Below the pieces are notes generated by a model. That model saw only the letters and a program-made list of their open reading frames with translations. It did not search any database and had not been told where the DNA came from. Positions 1 to 6,656 of a stretch of DNA of 11,024 nucleotides are shown here, one piece after another. The position numbers and the translations under genes are program-made. The number at the start of each line of letters is the position of its first letter. The stretch's first letter is position 1. The stretch is from Kiritimatiellia bacterium (GTDB lineage: Bacteria; Verrucomicrobiota; Kiritimatiellia; UBA8416), in contig SLBU01000196.1 of NCBI GenBank assembly GCA_007126175.1, positions 1-11,024 of the forward strand, in the 5' to 3' direction.

Positions 1-149
1 GCGGTATCGAAGAAGTTGATGCCTGCCTCCCAGCAGCGATCGAGGATTTCGAACGATTCCTGTTCGCTGTTCTTGGAGCCCATGGTCATAGTGCCCATAC
101 AAAGATCGGTAACCCAGATGGCAGATTTTCCGAGACGTTTTCTGTTCAT
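1..149 (-). CDS. aldo/keto reductase, N-terminal part (runs off the window start)
   Basis: The reverse strand encodes the first 49 residues of an NAD(P)H-dependent oxidoreductase of the aldo/keto reductase superfamily; the rest lies outside the window. It opens with the typical 'RLGKS' first strand, continues with 'CMGTMTMG' at residues 17-24 (the G-T-x-x-x-G strand-1 motif), and reaches 'AGINFFDTA' at about 42-50. The Asp at residue 48 is in the position of the catalytic Asp of the Asp-Tyr-Lys-His tetrad. The wording around 'GTMTMG' resembles the Tas-like branch, but the substrate cannot be inferred from this fragment. The ATG start (147-149) is supported by an AAGGAG ribosome-binding site at 156-161, six bases upstream. 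It is on the same strand as the tRNA behind it and divergent from rpsA. Confidence 0.88.
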   Translation of the reverse strand, partial: MNRKRLGKSAIWVTDLCMGTMTMGSKNSEQESFEILDRCWEAGINFFDT

Positions 150-155
150 GGCATG

Positions 156-161
156 CTCCTT
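156..161 (-). promoter_or_regulatory. ribosome-binding site of the aldo/keto reductase
   Basis: AAGGAG on the reverse strand lies six bases before the ATG at 147-149 and fixes that start codon. Confidence 0.75.
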
Positions 162-216
162 GTGAGATGGAGTAGGTATGGGTTGTTCCGATATCGTGGT
201 GGCATCCTAGCGGAAT

Positions 217-244
217 GAGTGCCGGGTGTCGAGTGCCGGGTGTC
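217..244. repeat. 14-bp direct tandem repeat, two copies
   Basis: GAGTGCCGGGTGTC occurs twice in immediate succession (217-230 and 231-244), with no mismatch. It lies upstream of the aldo/keto reductase, about 70-95 bases before its start. It may be a replication-slippage product or a paired regulator site; nothing in the sequence decides between these. Confidence 0.8.
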
Positions 245-295
245 GGCTTCGAAGATAGTGGGGATGACCATATATGTATGTTAAGCGATTGTTCG

Positions 296-326
296 GCCCG
301 CCTTCGCCGCTGCGCGGGCTACGGCG
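296..326. repeat. GC-rich palindromic segment with two alternative stems
   Basis: GCCCGC (296-301) can pair with GCGGGC (314-319), and overlapping it CGCCG (305-309) can pair with CGGCG (322-326). The two stems exclude each other. The segment is much richer in G+C than the AT-rich bases just upstream (268-290). In style it resembles dispersed intergenic palindromes of the REP type. This resemblance is an inference, since only one copy is in the window. Confidence 0.4.
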
Positions 327-330
327 TGGC

Positions 331-352
331 AATTTCGCCTTTTGGCGAAATT
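331..352 (-). terminator. perfect 9-bp hairpin directly at the tRNA 3' end, possible terminator or processing signal
   Basis: AATTTCGCC (331-339) and GGCGAAATT (344-352) form a perfect 9-bp stem with a four-base loop. Read on the tRNA strand the hairpin begins at the last A of the encoded CCA (352). No run of T follows on either strand, so it does not meet the usual criteria for an intrinsic terminator. It could stop transcription with Rho or mark the end for 3' trimming. Being a strong symmetric stem right after a tRNA, its position is unlikely to be accidental. Confidence 0.4.
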
Positions 353-427
353 GGTGGCGGGAACCGGACTTGAACCGGTGACCTAAGGCTTATGAGTCCT
401 CCGCTCTACCAACTGAGCTATCCCGCC
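352..427 (-). tRNA. tRNA with CAT anticodon (tRNA-Met, elongator type most likely)
   Basis: A complete 76-nt cloverleaf is readable on the reverse strand. The acceptor stem is GGCGGGA/TCCCGCC, the D stem GCTC/GAGC, the anticodon loop CTCATAA with CAT at 392-394, and the T stem ACCGG/CCGGT with loop TTCAAGT. The discriminator is A and CCA is encoded (352-354). A fully paired first acceptor pair (G1-C72) rules against an initiator tRNA, which normally has a mismatch there. A CAT anticodon can also belong to tRNA-Ile2, whose C34 is changed to lysidine; the sequence alone does not exclude that. The last anticodon-stem pair is A31-G39 (positions 397 and 389), a mismatch where most such tRNAs have A-T. 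Confidence 0.95.
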
Positions 428-456
428 GTCCTGCACGCGTTACGAATTGGGTATGG

Positions 457-484
457 AAAATAGCACATGCAGGCGCGGCGTCAA
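457..484 (-). promoter_or_regulatory. sigma70-type promoter of the tRNA gene
   Basis: On the reverse strand TTGACG (479-484) is followed after 16 bp by TATTTT (457-462), with a TG one base before it (extended -10). Transcription would start near 450, about 20 bases before the mature tRNA 5' end. Both hexamers are close to consensus, as expected for a tRNA gene. Confidence 0.65.
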
Positions 485-525
485 GTCCTAAGGATGGATT
501 TGGTGCAAGAAAATGATAAAAAGGC

Positions 526-554
526 TTGCAGGAGAGAAAGTAAGCGCCTAGTGT
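526..554 (+). promoter_or_regulatory. weak candidate promoter for rpsA
   Basis: TTGCAG (526-531) and TAGTGT (549-554) are separated by 17 bp. Each matches the sigma70 consensus at only three of six positions. The location would give a leader of about 85 bases before rpsA. An alternative -10, TACGAT at 556-561, has no good -35 at the right distance. Confidence 0.25.
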
Positions 555-561
555 CTACGAT

Positions 562-647
562 TCTAAGTTGTCATGGCCGGAAAGTGTCGAGGGGCATGTT
601 TCCTTAAAGGCTGTGCCGGTTAACGTTAACAAGTAGTAGTAAACAGT
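562..647 (+). promoter_or_regulatory. rpsA leader without Shine-Dalgarno, with small stems and a 12-bp palindrome
   Basis: The bases before the rpsA ATG contain no AGGAG-like site; the last 17 (631-647) are A/G/T-rich and unstructured. Upstream, GGAAA (579-583) can pair with TTTCC (599-603), and GGCA (593-596) with TGCC (614-617), as mutually exclusive stems. GTTAACGTTAAC (619-630) is a perfect palindrome. In E. coli rpsA also lacks a canonical Shine-Dalgarno, and S1 represses its own translation through a structured leader. A similar control here is an inference. Confidence 0.4.
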
Positions 648-2414
648 ATGGCATTGACGGTTCAAAAGAAGATTCACGTGGATTTTGCGCTGCCCGAGAT
701 ATCGGGCGATGAGCGCGCGAGCATGTCGCAGAAGTATGCAGAGACCTTGCGGAGTTTCAGCGAGGGTTCCATCGTTCCCGGCAAGGTGCTTGCGATCCAG
801 AATGACGAAGTGCTGATGGATATCGGATATAAGTCCGAGGGTATCATTGATGGTCACGAGTTTGCTGATCTGGCAAATGTGCAGATTGGGGATGAGTACG
901 ACGTTCTTCTCGACCAGATGGAAGATGAGAATGGTATGGTCAGCCTGAGCAAGGAGAAGGCTGAGCAGAAGATTCAATGGGAACGCGTGATCAAGTCCTG
1001 CGAAGAGGGCAGCACGGTCATGGGTGTGGTGAAGGCCCGCGTCAAGGGTGGCATGCTGGTGGATGTGAACGGGGTGGAGGCATTTTTGCCTGGCTCGCAG
1101 ATTGATGTTTCGCCGATCCATAATGTGGATGCCCTGATAGAACAGGAATTTGAATTCAAGGTAATCAAGATCAATGAGGATCGCCGCAATATCATTCTGT
1201 CGCGGCGTGATCTGATCGAGCAGCGCTTGAAGGTGAAGAAGCGCGAGTTACTTGCGACGATCGAGAAGGGGCAAGTCCGTCAAGGGCATGTGAAGAACAT
1301 CACGGACTTTGGTGTGTTTGTGGATCTGGATGGTCTGGACGGTTTGTTGCATATCACGGATATGAGCTGGGGCCGGATCAAGCATCCTTCGGAGATGGTG
1401 AAGGTTGGCGACGAGATCGAGGTGATGATTCTGGATGTGGATTTGGAGCGCGAGCGTGTATCGCTGGGTCTGAAGCAGCAGACGGATAATCCGTGGGACG
1501 ATATAAACCAGAAATACCCTGTGGGTAGCCGCCTGCGTGGCAAGGTTGTCAATCTTGTGCCGTATGGTGCATTTGTGGAATTGGAAGAGGGAGTGGAAGG
1601 TTTGGTCCACGTTTCCGAGATTAGCTGGACGAAGCGGATTGCCCGTGCGTCGGATGTTCTGGCGGTTGGCGACGAGGTGGATGTGGTGGTTCTGAATGTG
1701 AGCCCGGAAGACCAGAAGATCGCCCTTGGTATGCGCCAGACCGAAGCCAATCCCTGGGATACCGTGCAGGCGCGTTATCCCGTGGGAACCCGGATCACCG
1801 GTCAGGTTCGCAATTTCACCTCCTATGGTGCGTTTGTGGAACTCGAGGATGGTATCGACGGCATGATTCATGTGTCCGATATGTCTTGGACGCGCAAAGT
1901 CAACCATCCGTCGGAAATGCTTGAGAAGGGCGAGACCGTGGATGCGATTGTGCTGGAAGTTGATTCCGACAACAGGCGCATCAGCCTTGGGCTGAAGCAG
2001 GCGTCCGAGGATCCATGGAGCACGATTTCCGAGCGCTACCAGATTGGTCGTTTGGTGAAGGGTACGGTCTCGAAGATTGCGACCTTCGGGGCATTCATCG
2101 AGCTGGAAGAGGGTGTCGATGGTCTGGTGCATATTTCGCAGATCAGCGATGCACACATCGAGAAGGTGCGCGACGCCTTGGATGTGGGCCAGGAAGTGGA
2201 AGCACGCGTGATCAAGATCGACCAGAACGAGCGGCGGATCGGGCTGAGCATCAAGGCCAAGGATATGGCCGATGACGAGTTCGAGAAGCATCAGGACGAG
2301 ATTCTGGAAGGTTTGCGTCCGGGCGAGGATATGGTGGATCTGGCCGGTGCCTTTGACGAGGCCTTCAGTGGTCTTGAGGAATGGCATCCGGGCGACTCCA
2401 AGAGCCAGGAGTAA
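648..2414 (+). CDS. rpsA: 30S ribosomal protein S1
   Basis: S1 binds the 30S subunit and single-stranded mRNA and helps start translation, above all on structured or weak-Shine-Dalgarno messages. The 588 residues hold six S1 (OB-fold) domains at roughly 40-105, 120-187, 208-276, 293-363, 379-450 and 467-536, so the full six-domain form as in E. coli (557 aa). Domains 3-6 show the hallmark pattern 'FGxFVxLxx...GLxHxS' (for example 'YGAFVELEEGVEGLVHVS' at 306-323), and the domains are joined by 'NPW/DPW' linkers. The first two domains are divergent, as usual for ribosome-binding domains. The C-terminal tail (538-588) is acidic. No Shine-Dalgarno precedes the ATG at 648; an in-frame ATG at 723 (residue 26) also lacks one and could be the true start. 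The gene ends before a strong terminator. Confidence 0.97.
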   Translation: MALTVQKKIHVDFALPEISGDERASMSQKYAETLRSFSEGSIVPGKVLAIQNDEVLMDIGYKSEGIIDGHEFADLANVQIGDEYDVLLDQMEDENGMVSLSKEKAEQKIQWERVIKSCEEGSTVMGVVKARVKGGMLVDVNGVEAFLPGSQIDVSPIHNVDALIEQEFEFKVIKINEDRRNIILSRRDLIEQRLKVKKRELLATIEKGQVRQGHVKNITDFGVFVDLDGLDGLLHITDMSWGRIKHPSEMVKVGDEIEVMILDVDLERERVSLGLKQQTDNPWDDINQKYPVGSRLRGKVVNLVPYGAFVELEEGVEGLVHVSEISWTKRIARASDVLAVGDEVDVVVLNVSPEDQKIALGMRQTEANPWDTVQARYPVGTRITGQVRNFTSYGAFVELEDGIDGMIHVSDMSWTRKVNHPSEMLEKGETVDAIVLEVDSDNRRISLGLKQASEDPWSTISERYQIGRLVKGTVSKIATFGAFIELEEGVDGLVHISQISDAHIEKVRDALDVGQEVEARVIKIDQNERRIGLSIKAKDMADDEFEKHQDEILEGLRPGEDMVDLAGAFDEAFSGLEEWHPGDSKSQE

Positions 2415-2445
2415 TCCGCACTGGCTGACCTGATAAGGTACCATA

Positions 2446-2479
2446 GGGGCGCCCCGGCAGCGGGGCGCCCTTTGTCTTT
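2446..2479 (+). terminator. intrinsic terminator after rpsA
   Basis: GGGCGCCCCG (2447-2456) and CGGGGCGCCC (2461-2470) form a perfect 10-bp GC stem with a GCAG loop, followed by TTTGTCTTT. It should separate rpsA from tyrS, so rpsA is probably transcribed alone. Confidence 0.9.
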
Positions 2480-2503
2480 ACGATAGGAATACACATTCGT
2501 GGT

Positions 2504-2508
2504 AAGGA
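2504..2508 (+). promoter_or_regulatory. ribosome-binding site that sets the tyrS start
   Basis: AAGGA lies eight bases before the ATG at 2517. The longer reading frame from GTG at 2499 would place this site inside the gene, so the ATG is preferred. Confidence 0.65.
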
Positions 2509-2516
2509 ATGCCGAT

Positions 2517-3788
2517 ATGGTGAATGTTGTCGAAGTTTTACGAGAGCGTGGGTTGTTGGAAGCAACGACTTCGCCTTTGCTGGAGACCGAAGCCGGTACG
2601 CGCCAGTTGACCGTGTACGCCGGGTTTGATCCGACGGCGGAGAGTCTGCAAGCGGGCAATCTGGTTGCGATCATGGGGTTAATGCACTTTCAGCGCTGTG
2701 GTCATAAAGTGGTTGCGCTGGTAGGCGGTGCCACGGGGATGATCGGCGATCCATCGGGCAAGACGGCTGAGCGTCCGCTATTGGATGAGGAGACGGTGCT
2801 GCGCAATCTGGCAGGCATCCGCAAGAATTTGGAGCATTTTCTGGATTTTGAGCATCCGACAGCACCGGCCGTGATTGTGAATAATTATGATTGGTTCCGG
2901 CAGTATCCGTTTATTGATTTTTTGCGCGATGTGGGGCGGCATTTCCGGATGGGTGCCATGCTGGGTAAAGATAGTGTGCGCACGCGTCTTGACAGCGAGA
3001 GCGGGATGAGTTTCACGGAGTTCAGCTATCAGTTATTGCAGGCCTATGATTTTTTGCATTTATATGATCAAATGGGTTGCTGTGTGCAGCTTGGCGGCAG
3101 TGACCAATGGGGCAATATCACGGCTGGTACAGACCTGGTGCGCAAGTTGCGTGGGCAAGAGGTTTTCGGCATTACGATTCCCTTGGTGTGCGATCGTACG
3201 GGCCAGAAGTTCGGCAAGAGTGCTGGCAATGCGGTGTATCTGAGTCCAGCCAAGACATCGGTATACGACTTTTACCAGTTTTTTCTGCGTGTTGATGATG
3301 CGGACGTAATTCGCCTTTTGAAGGTATTTACGTTGTTGCCACTGGAGGAGATTGAAGCGTACGCCGCGGAACTGGCGACTGCGCCGGAGAAGCGTTCGGG
3401 CCAGAGGCGTTTGGCGGAGGAGATCACGCGGCGGGTGCACGGAGAAGAGGGGTTGGTGCGTGCGCAGCGTTCGGCAGCCGTGCTTTTTGGAGAAGCGATG
3501 GATGGACTGGATGCCGATTGTTTGTTGGAGGTCTTTGCCCAGGTGCCATCCTGCACGTTGGCGCGCGCCGCGGTAGTGGAGCAGCCGGTGGTGCAGGTCG
3601 CCACGGCAGCGGGGTTGTGCAAAAGTCGAAGTGAGGCCCGTCGTCTGATCCAAAACGGGGGGTGTTATGTAAATAACTGTCGGGTGTCGGATGTGGATGC
3701 CGTAGTGGCGGCGGATGCATTGATAGATGGGCGCCTGATTGTATTGCGTTCGGGCCGCAAGCGCTATCAGTTGGTACGTGTGGCATAA
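2517..3788 (+). CDS. tyrS: tyrosine--tRNA ligase
   Basis: Cytosolic class I aminoacyl-tRNA synthetase that charges tRNA-Tyr with tyrosine using ATP. From the ATG at 2517 the protein has 423 residues, the usual bacterial size. Visible landmarks are the Rossmann-fold start 'YAGFDPTAESL', 'ALVGGATGMIGDPSGKT', 'NNYDWF', 'SFTEFSYQLLQAYDF', 'GGSDQWGN' at 193-200, and the KMSKS-type loop 'KFGKS' at 231-235. A C-terminal S4 RNA-binding domain covers about 355-418. The class I HIGH signature is replaced by QAGN at 45-48: Asn for the second His is a known variant, but Gln for the first His is unusual. Thr40, a partner in catalysis, is kept. A GTG at 2499 would add six residues but lacks a well-placed ribosome-binding site. 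No clear promoter was found after the rpsA terminator. uvrA starts 27 bp downstream without a terminator between them. Confidence 0.96.
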   Translation: MVNVVEVLRERGLLEATTSPLLETEAGTRQLTVYAGFDPTAESLQAGNLVAIMGLMHFQRCGHKVVALVGGATGMIGDPSGKTAERPLLDEETVLRNLAGIRKNLEHFLDFEHPTAPAVIVNNYDWFRQYPFIDFLRDVGRHFRMGAMLGKDSVRTRLDSESGMSFTEFSYQLLQAYDFLHLYDQMGCCVQLGGSDQWGNITAGTDLVRKLRGQEVFGITIPLVCDRTGQKFGKSAGNAVYLSPAKTSVYDFYQFFLRVDDADVIRLLKVFTLLPLEEIEAYAAELATAPEKRSGQRRLAEEITRRVHGEEGLVRAQRSAAVLFGEAMDGLDADCLLEVFAQVPSCTLARAAVVEQPVVQVATAAGLCKSRSEARRLIQNGGCYVNNCRVSDVDAVVAADALIDGRLIVLRSGRKRYQLVRVA

Positions 3789-3800
3789 TCCAGTTGGCTG

Positions 3801-3808
3801 GGAGGAGG
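3801..3808 (+). promoter_or_regulatory. strong ribosome-binding site of uvrA
   Basis: GGAGGAGG stands seven bases before the ATG at 3816, a near-perfect Shine-Dalgarno in the short tyrS-uvrA gap. It suggests translation independent of tyrS. Confidence 0.75.
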
Positions 3809-3815
3809 GCTCGCG

Positions 3816-6656
3816 ATGGTAGACTATATTCGCGTTCGCGGTGCCGCCGGCCATAATCTACGTTCGATTGATGTGGATATTCCGCGTAATCAACTGACGG
3901 TGATTACTGGGGTAAGCGGATCTGGAAAATCGACATTGGCGTTCGACACGTTGTTTGCGGAGGGGCAACGTCGTTACGTCGAGAGTTTGTCGGCCTACGC
4001 CCGCCAGTTTCTGGATCAATTACAAAAGCCTGTGGTTGACCGGATTGATGGCCTCTCCCCCGCCATTGCAATTGAGCAGCGTCATGGCGGGGCCAATCCA
4101 CGCTCGACGGTTGCAACCACCACCGAAATTCATGATTTTTTGCGGTTGTTATATGCGAATGCGGGGACGCCACACTGTCCGGGCTGCGGGGTGGTGCTGC
4201 AGCGATTTCCTGCGGAGGCGGTGGTAGAACGGCTGTTGGCGAGTGCGCCGGGAACCAAATGCGTGCTATTGAGTCCGCAGCCGGCGATGAAGTCTCCGTC
4301 TGCCTGGAAGCATTTTTTAGTGGATATTCGCAAGCGTGGGTATTTGCGTTTGCGTTTGGATGGTGCGTTGGTTGAGTTGGAGGCGGCGGAGGTGATGGGG
4401 TGCCCATCTGCCTGTGAGGTTGCGATAGACCGTCTGGTTTTGCGTGATGCGGATGTGCGTACACGGTTGACGGATTCGGTTGAATTGGCCCTGCGTGAGG
4501 GTACGGGGCGCGTGATTGTGTTGCTGCAGGCCCCCGATGCATCGGAGTGGCAGGAGCAAGCGTATTCCGAGGATCTGGTCTGTGAGGACTGCCAGATTCG
4601 CTTCGGGGTTTTAACGCCACGCCATTTTTCGTTTAACAGTCCGCATGGCGCTTGCCCGGTCTGTGATGGATTGGGCGTGGAGCAGTATTTTGATACGGAT
4701 TTATTGGTTCCTGATCCGAAGGTACCCTTGGAAAAGGGTGCGATACCGGCTTGGCGAATGGGGGGGCGTGCACTGGTTTCGTATTATCGGCGCATGCTGA
4801 AAGGGTTCATGGCGCATTTTTTGATTGCACCGGGCACACCCATTGGTGCGCTGGATGCGGGGGTGAGGCAGGTTTTGCTGGAGGGCAGTGGAAATATCGA
4901 AATACAGGTTACGGGGCCGCGTCGGTCAGGGGGGCGTGCCCGAGGGATCATCTTTGAAGGGGTGATACCAAACTTGAAGCGTCGATATCGGGAGACAGAA
5001 AGTGAGGCGGTGCGGGTGAATCTGCGGCGATTCATGCGTCGTCGCACCTGTCCGTCCTGTGGAGGGGGGCGCCTACGCCCCGAAAGTGCGGCCTGCCGCT
5101 TTCATGCGGTTACGTTGGTGGCATTTCTGCAGCGTTCGGTCGATGATGTGCTGGCCTTTTTGGATACGCTATCGTTGCAGGGGCAGGAGATTGAGATTGC
5201 GGGTGAGTTGGTACGTGAGATCCGGCACCGGGTACATTTTCTGCATGAGGCAGGGCTGGGCTATCTGACGTTGGATCGGCAAAGCAGTTCGTTGTCGGGA
5301 GGGGAGGCGCAGCGATTGCGGTTGGCCAGCCAGCTTGGTGCGGGGTTAACAGGGGTATTGTATGTTCTGGATGAGCCGACGATCGGATTGCATGAAGCCG
5401 ACAATGCGCGCTTGATCCGCATCTTGAAGCATTTGCGCGATAGTGGGAATACGGTGGTGGTGGTGGAGCATGATGAGGCGATGATCCGCGAGGCGGACTA
5501 TGTGATTGACCTGGGGCCGGGGGCGGGGCCGCATGGGGGCACCGTTACCTTTGCAGGCAAGGTCCCCGAATTGCTGGAAAGTGATTGCAGTAGTACCGCA
5601 CAATATTTGCAGGGGAAGGAAGCTCGTTTGCCGCTGCATGAACGCCTCGTGCCGGGAGACGCGTGGTTGAAGGTGCAGGGGGCCTCGGCCCATAATCTCA
5701 AGAATATTGATGTTGCGATTCCGTTACAGCGTATGGTCTGTGTTTCGGGGGTATCGGGGAGTGGCAAGAGTTCGCTGGTACATGATGTGATCAGTTGTGC
5801 GTTGGGCGCACACCTACAGGCCTCGCGGGCTTTTGCACCTGGGGCGCACACGGGCTTGGTCGGGGTGGAGCATCTTAACAAATTGATTGAGATCGATCAG
5901 TCGCCCATCGGGCGTTCCCCACGCAGTAACCCGGTTACGTATAGTGGTGCATTTGACCCGATTCGCAAGCTGTTTGCTGCTACACCTGCCGCCCGCGTGC
6001 GGGGGTATGATGCGGGGCGCTTCAGTTTTAATCGCAAGGGGGGACGTTGCGACGCGTGCGAGGGAGATGGCCAGATCCGGTTGGAAATGCATTTTTTGCC
6101 GGATGTATATGTGACGTGCGAACGTTGCGGGGGGCGTCGTTATAATCAGGAAACGCTCGCGGTGACGTATGGCGGGTATTCGATTGCAGATGTGCTGGAT
6201 GCGAGTGTGGATGAAGCGCTCGCGTTATTTGGTGCGATACCAGCGATTGCGCGGCGTTTGCAAGCCTTGGCGGATGTGGGGCTGGGGTATCTGCGCACGG
6301 GCCAGTCGGCGACTACGCTTTCCGGGGGGGAGGCACAGCGGGTAAAGCTGGCGACGGAGCTGAGCCGCACGGCGACAGGCCGGACGCTGTATATTCTGGA
6401 TGAGCCAACGACGGGACTGCATTTTGCGGATGTACGCCAGTTGCTGGCGGTCTTGTTCCGGCTGCGGGATGCGGGAAATACGGTTTTAATGATTGAGCAT
6501 AATCTGGACGTATTGGCTGCAAGTGATTATGTTATCGACCTAGGGCCGGATGGTGGCGTACATGGGGGCTACGTGGTAGCCGCAGGTGCCCCTGCCGAAG
6601 TGGCCTTGCAATCGACGAAGACGGGAAAGGCTTTACGCAGTAGATTGGGTTTATGA
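3816..6656 (+). CDS. uvrA: UvrABC excinuclease subunit A (damage-recognition ATPase)
   Basis: UvrA dimers find bulky DNA lesions and load UvrB in nucleotide excision repair. The 946 residues match the family length (E. coli 940) and both ABC ATPase halves are complete. Half one has Walker A 'GVSGSGKST' at 32-40, signature 'LSGGEAQR' from 493, and Walker B 'VLDEPT' with D519/E520. Half two has Walker A 'GVSGSGKSS' at 645-653, signature 'LSGGEAQR' from 835, and 'ILDEPT' with D862/E863. A Cys4 zinc module is formed by C256/C259 and C280/C283, and the C-terminal zinc finger by C745/C748 and C768/C771. 'GRSPRSNPVTYSG' is the conserved stretch after the second Walker A. No LexA-type box was recognised upstream. 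The stop codon overlaps the next gene's ATG by four bases, so the two are probably translationally coupled. Confidence 0.98.
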   Translation: MVDYIRVRGAAGHNLRSIDVDIPRNQLTVITGVSGSGKSTLAFDTLFAEGQRRYVESLSAYARQFLDQLQKPVVDRIDGLSPAIAIEQRHGGANPRSTVATTTEIHDFLRLLYANAGTPHCPGCGVVLQRFPAEAVVERLLASAPGTKCVLLSPQPAMKSPSAWKHFLVDIRKRGYLRLRLDGALVELEAAEVMGCPSACEVAIDRLVLRDADVRTRLTDSVELALREGTGRVIVLLQAPDASEWQEQAYSEDLVCEDCQIRFGVLTPRHFSFNSPHGACPVCDGLGVEQYFDTDLLVPDPKVPLEKGAIPAWRMGGRALVSYYRRMLKGFMAHFLIAPGTPIGALDAGVRQVLLEGSGNIEIQVTGPRRSGGRARGIIFEGVIPNLKRRYRETESEAVRVNLRRFMRRRTCPSCGGGRLRPESAACRFHAVTLVAFLQRSVDDVLAFLDTLSLQGQEIEIAGELVREIRHRVHFLHEAGLGYLTLDRQSSSLSGGEAQRLRLASQLGAGLTGVLYVLDEPTIGLHEADNARLIRILKHLRDSGNTVVVVEHDEAMIREADYVIDLGPGAGPHGGTVTFAGKVPELLESDCSSTAQYLQGKEARLPLHERLVPGDAWLKVQGASAHNLKNIDVAIPLQRMVCVSGVSGSGKSSLVHDVISCALGAHLQASRAFAPGAHTGLVGVEHLNKLIEIDQSPIGRSPRSNPVTYSGAFDPIRKLFAATPAARVRGYDAGRFSFNRKGGRCDACEGDGQIRLEMHFLPDVYVTCERCGGRRYNQETLAVTYGGYSIADVLDASVDEALALFGAIPAIARRLQALADVGLGYLRTGQSATTLSGGEAQRVKLATELSRTATGRTLYILDEPTTGLHFADVRQLLAVLFRLRDAGNTVLMIEHNLDVLAASDYVIDLGPDGGVHGGYVVAAGAPAEVALQSTKTGKALRSRLGL

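Larger units (their letters stand above)
150..351. other. 202-bp intergenic region between the aldo/keto reductase and the tRNA
   Basis: No credible coding sequence is visible. It holds, in plus-strand order, the reductase ribosome-binding site, a 14-bp tandem repeat (217-244), an AT-rich patch (about 268-285) that could carry the reductase promoter, a GC-rich palindromic segment (296-326), and a perfect hairpin ending at the tRNA 3' end. No promoter with two good hexamers was found for the reductase. The closest reverse-strand candidate pairs TTAACA with CACTAT at 18 bp, and is weak. Confidence 0.6.

Noticed and set aside
1248..2444. 398-codon open frame antisense to rpsA
   Set aside because: It lies entirely opposite a well-supported S1 gene with conserved domains. 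Its His/Ile/Leu-rich, repetitive composition is that of an antisense shadow of the S1 repeats, and it has no recognisable domain.
2499..2516. GTG start for tyrS, six codons earlier
   Set aside because: The AAGGA site eight bases before ATG 2517 fits better. Counting from that ATG also places Thr40 and the HIGH-type motif at the residue numbers used in the Bacillus enzyme.
3789..3815. SOS (LexA) operator before uvrA
   Set aside because: The 27-bp gap contains only the ribosome-binding site; no inverted CTGT/ACAG or GAAC/GTTC type box is visible.
3060..3854. 264-codon open frame antisense to tyrS
   Set aside because: Opposite the conserved GGSDQWGN, KFGKS and S4 parts of TyrRS; composition is that of a shadow frame.
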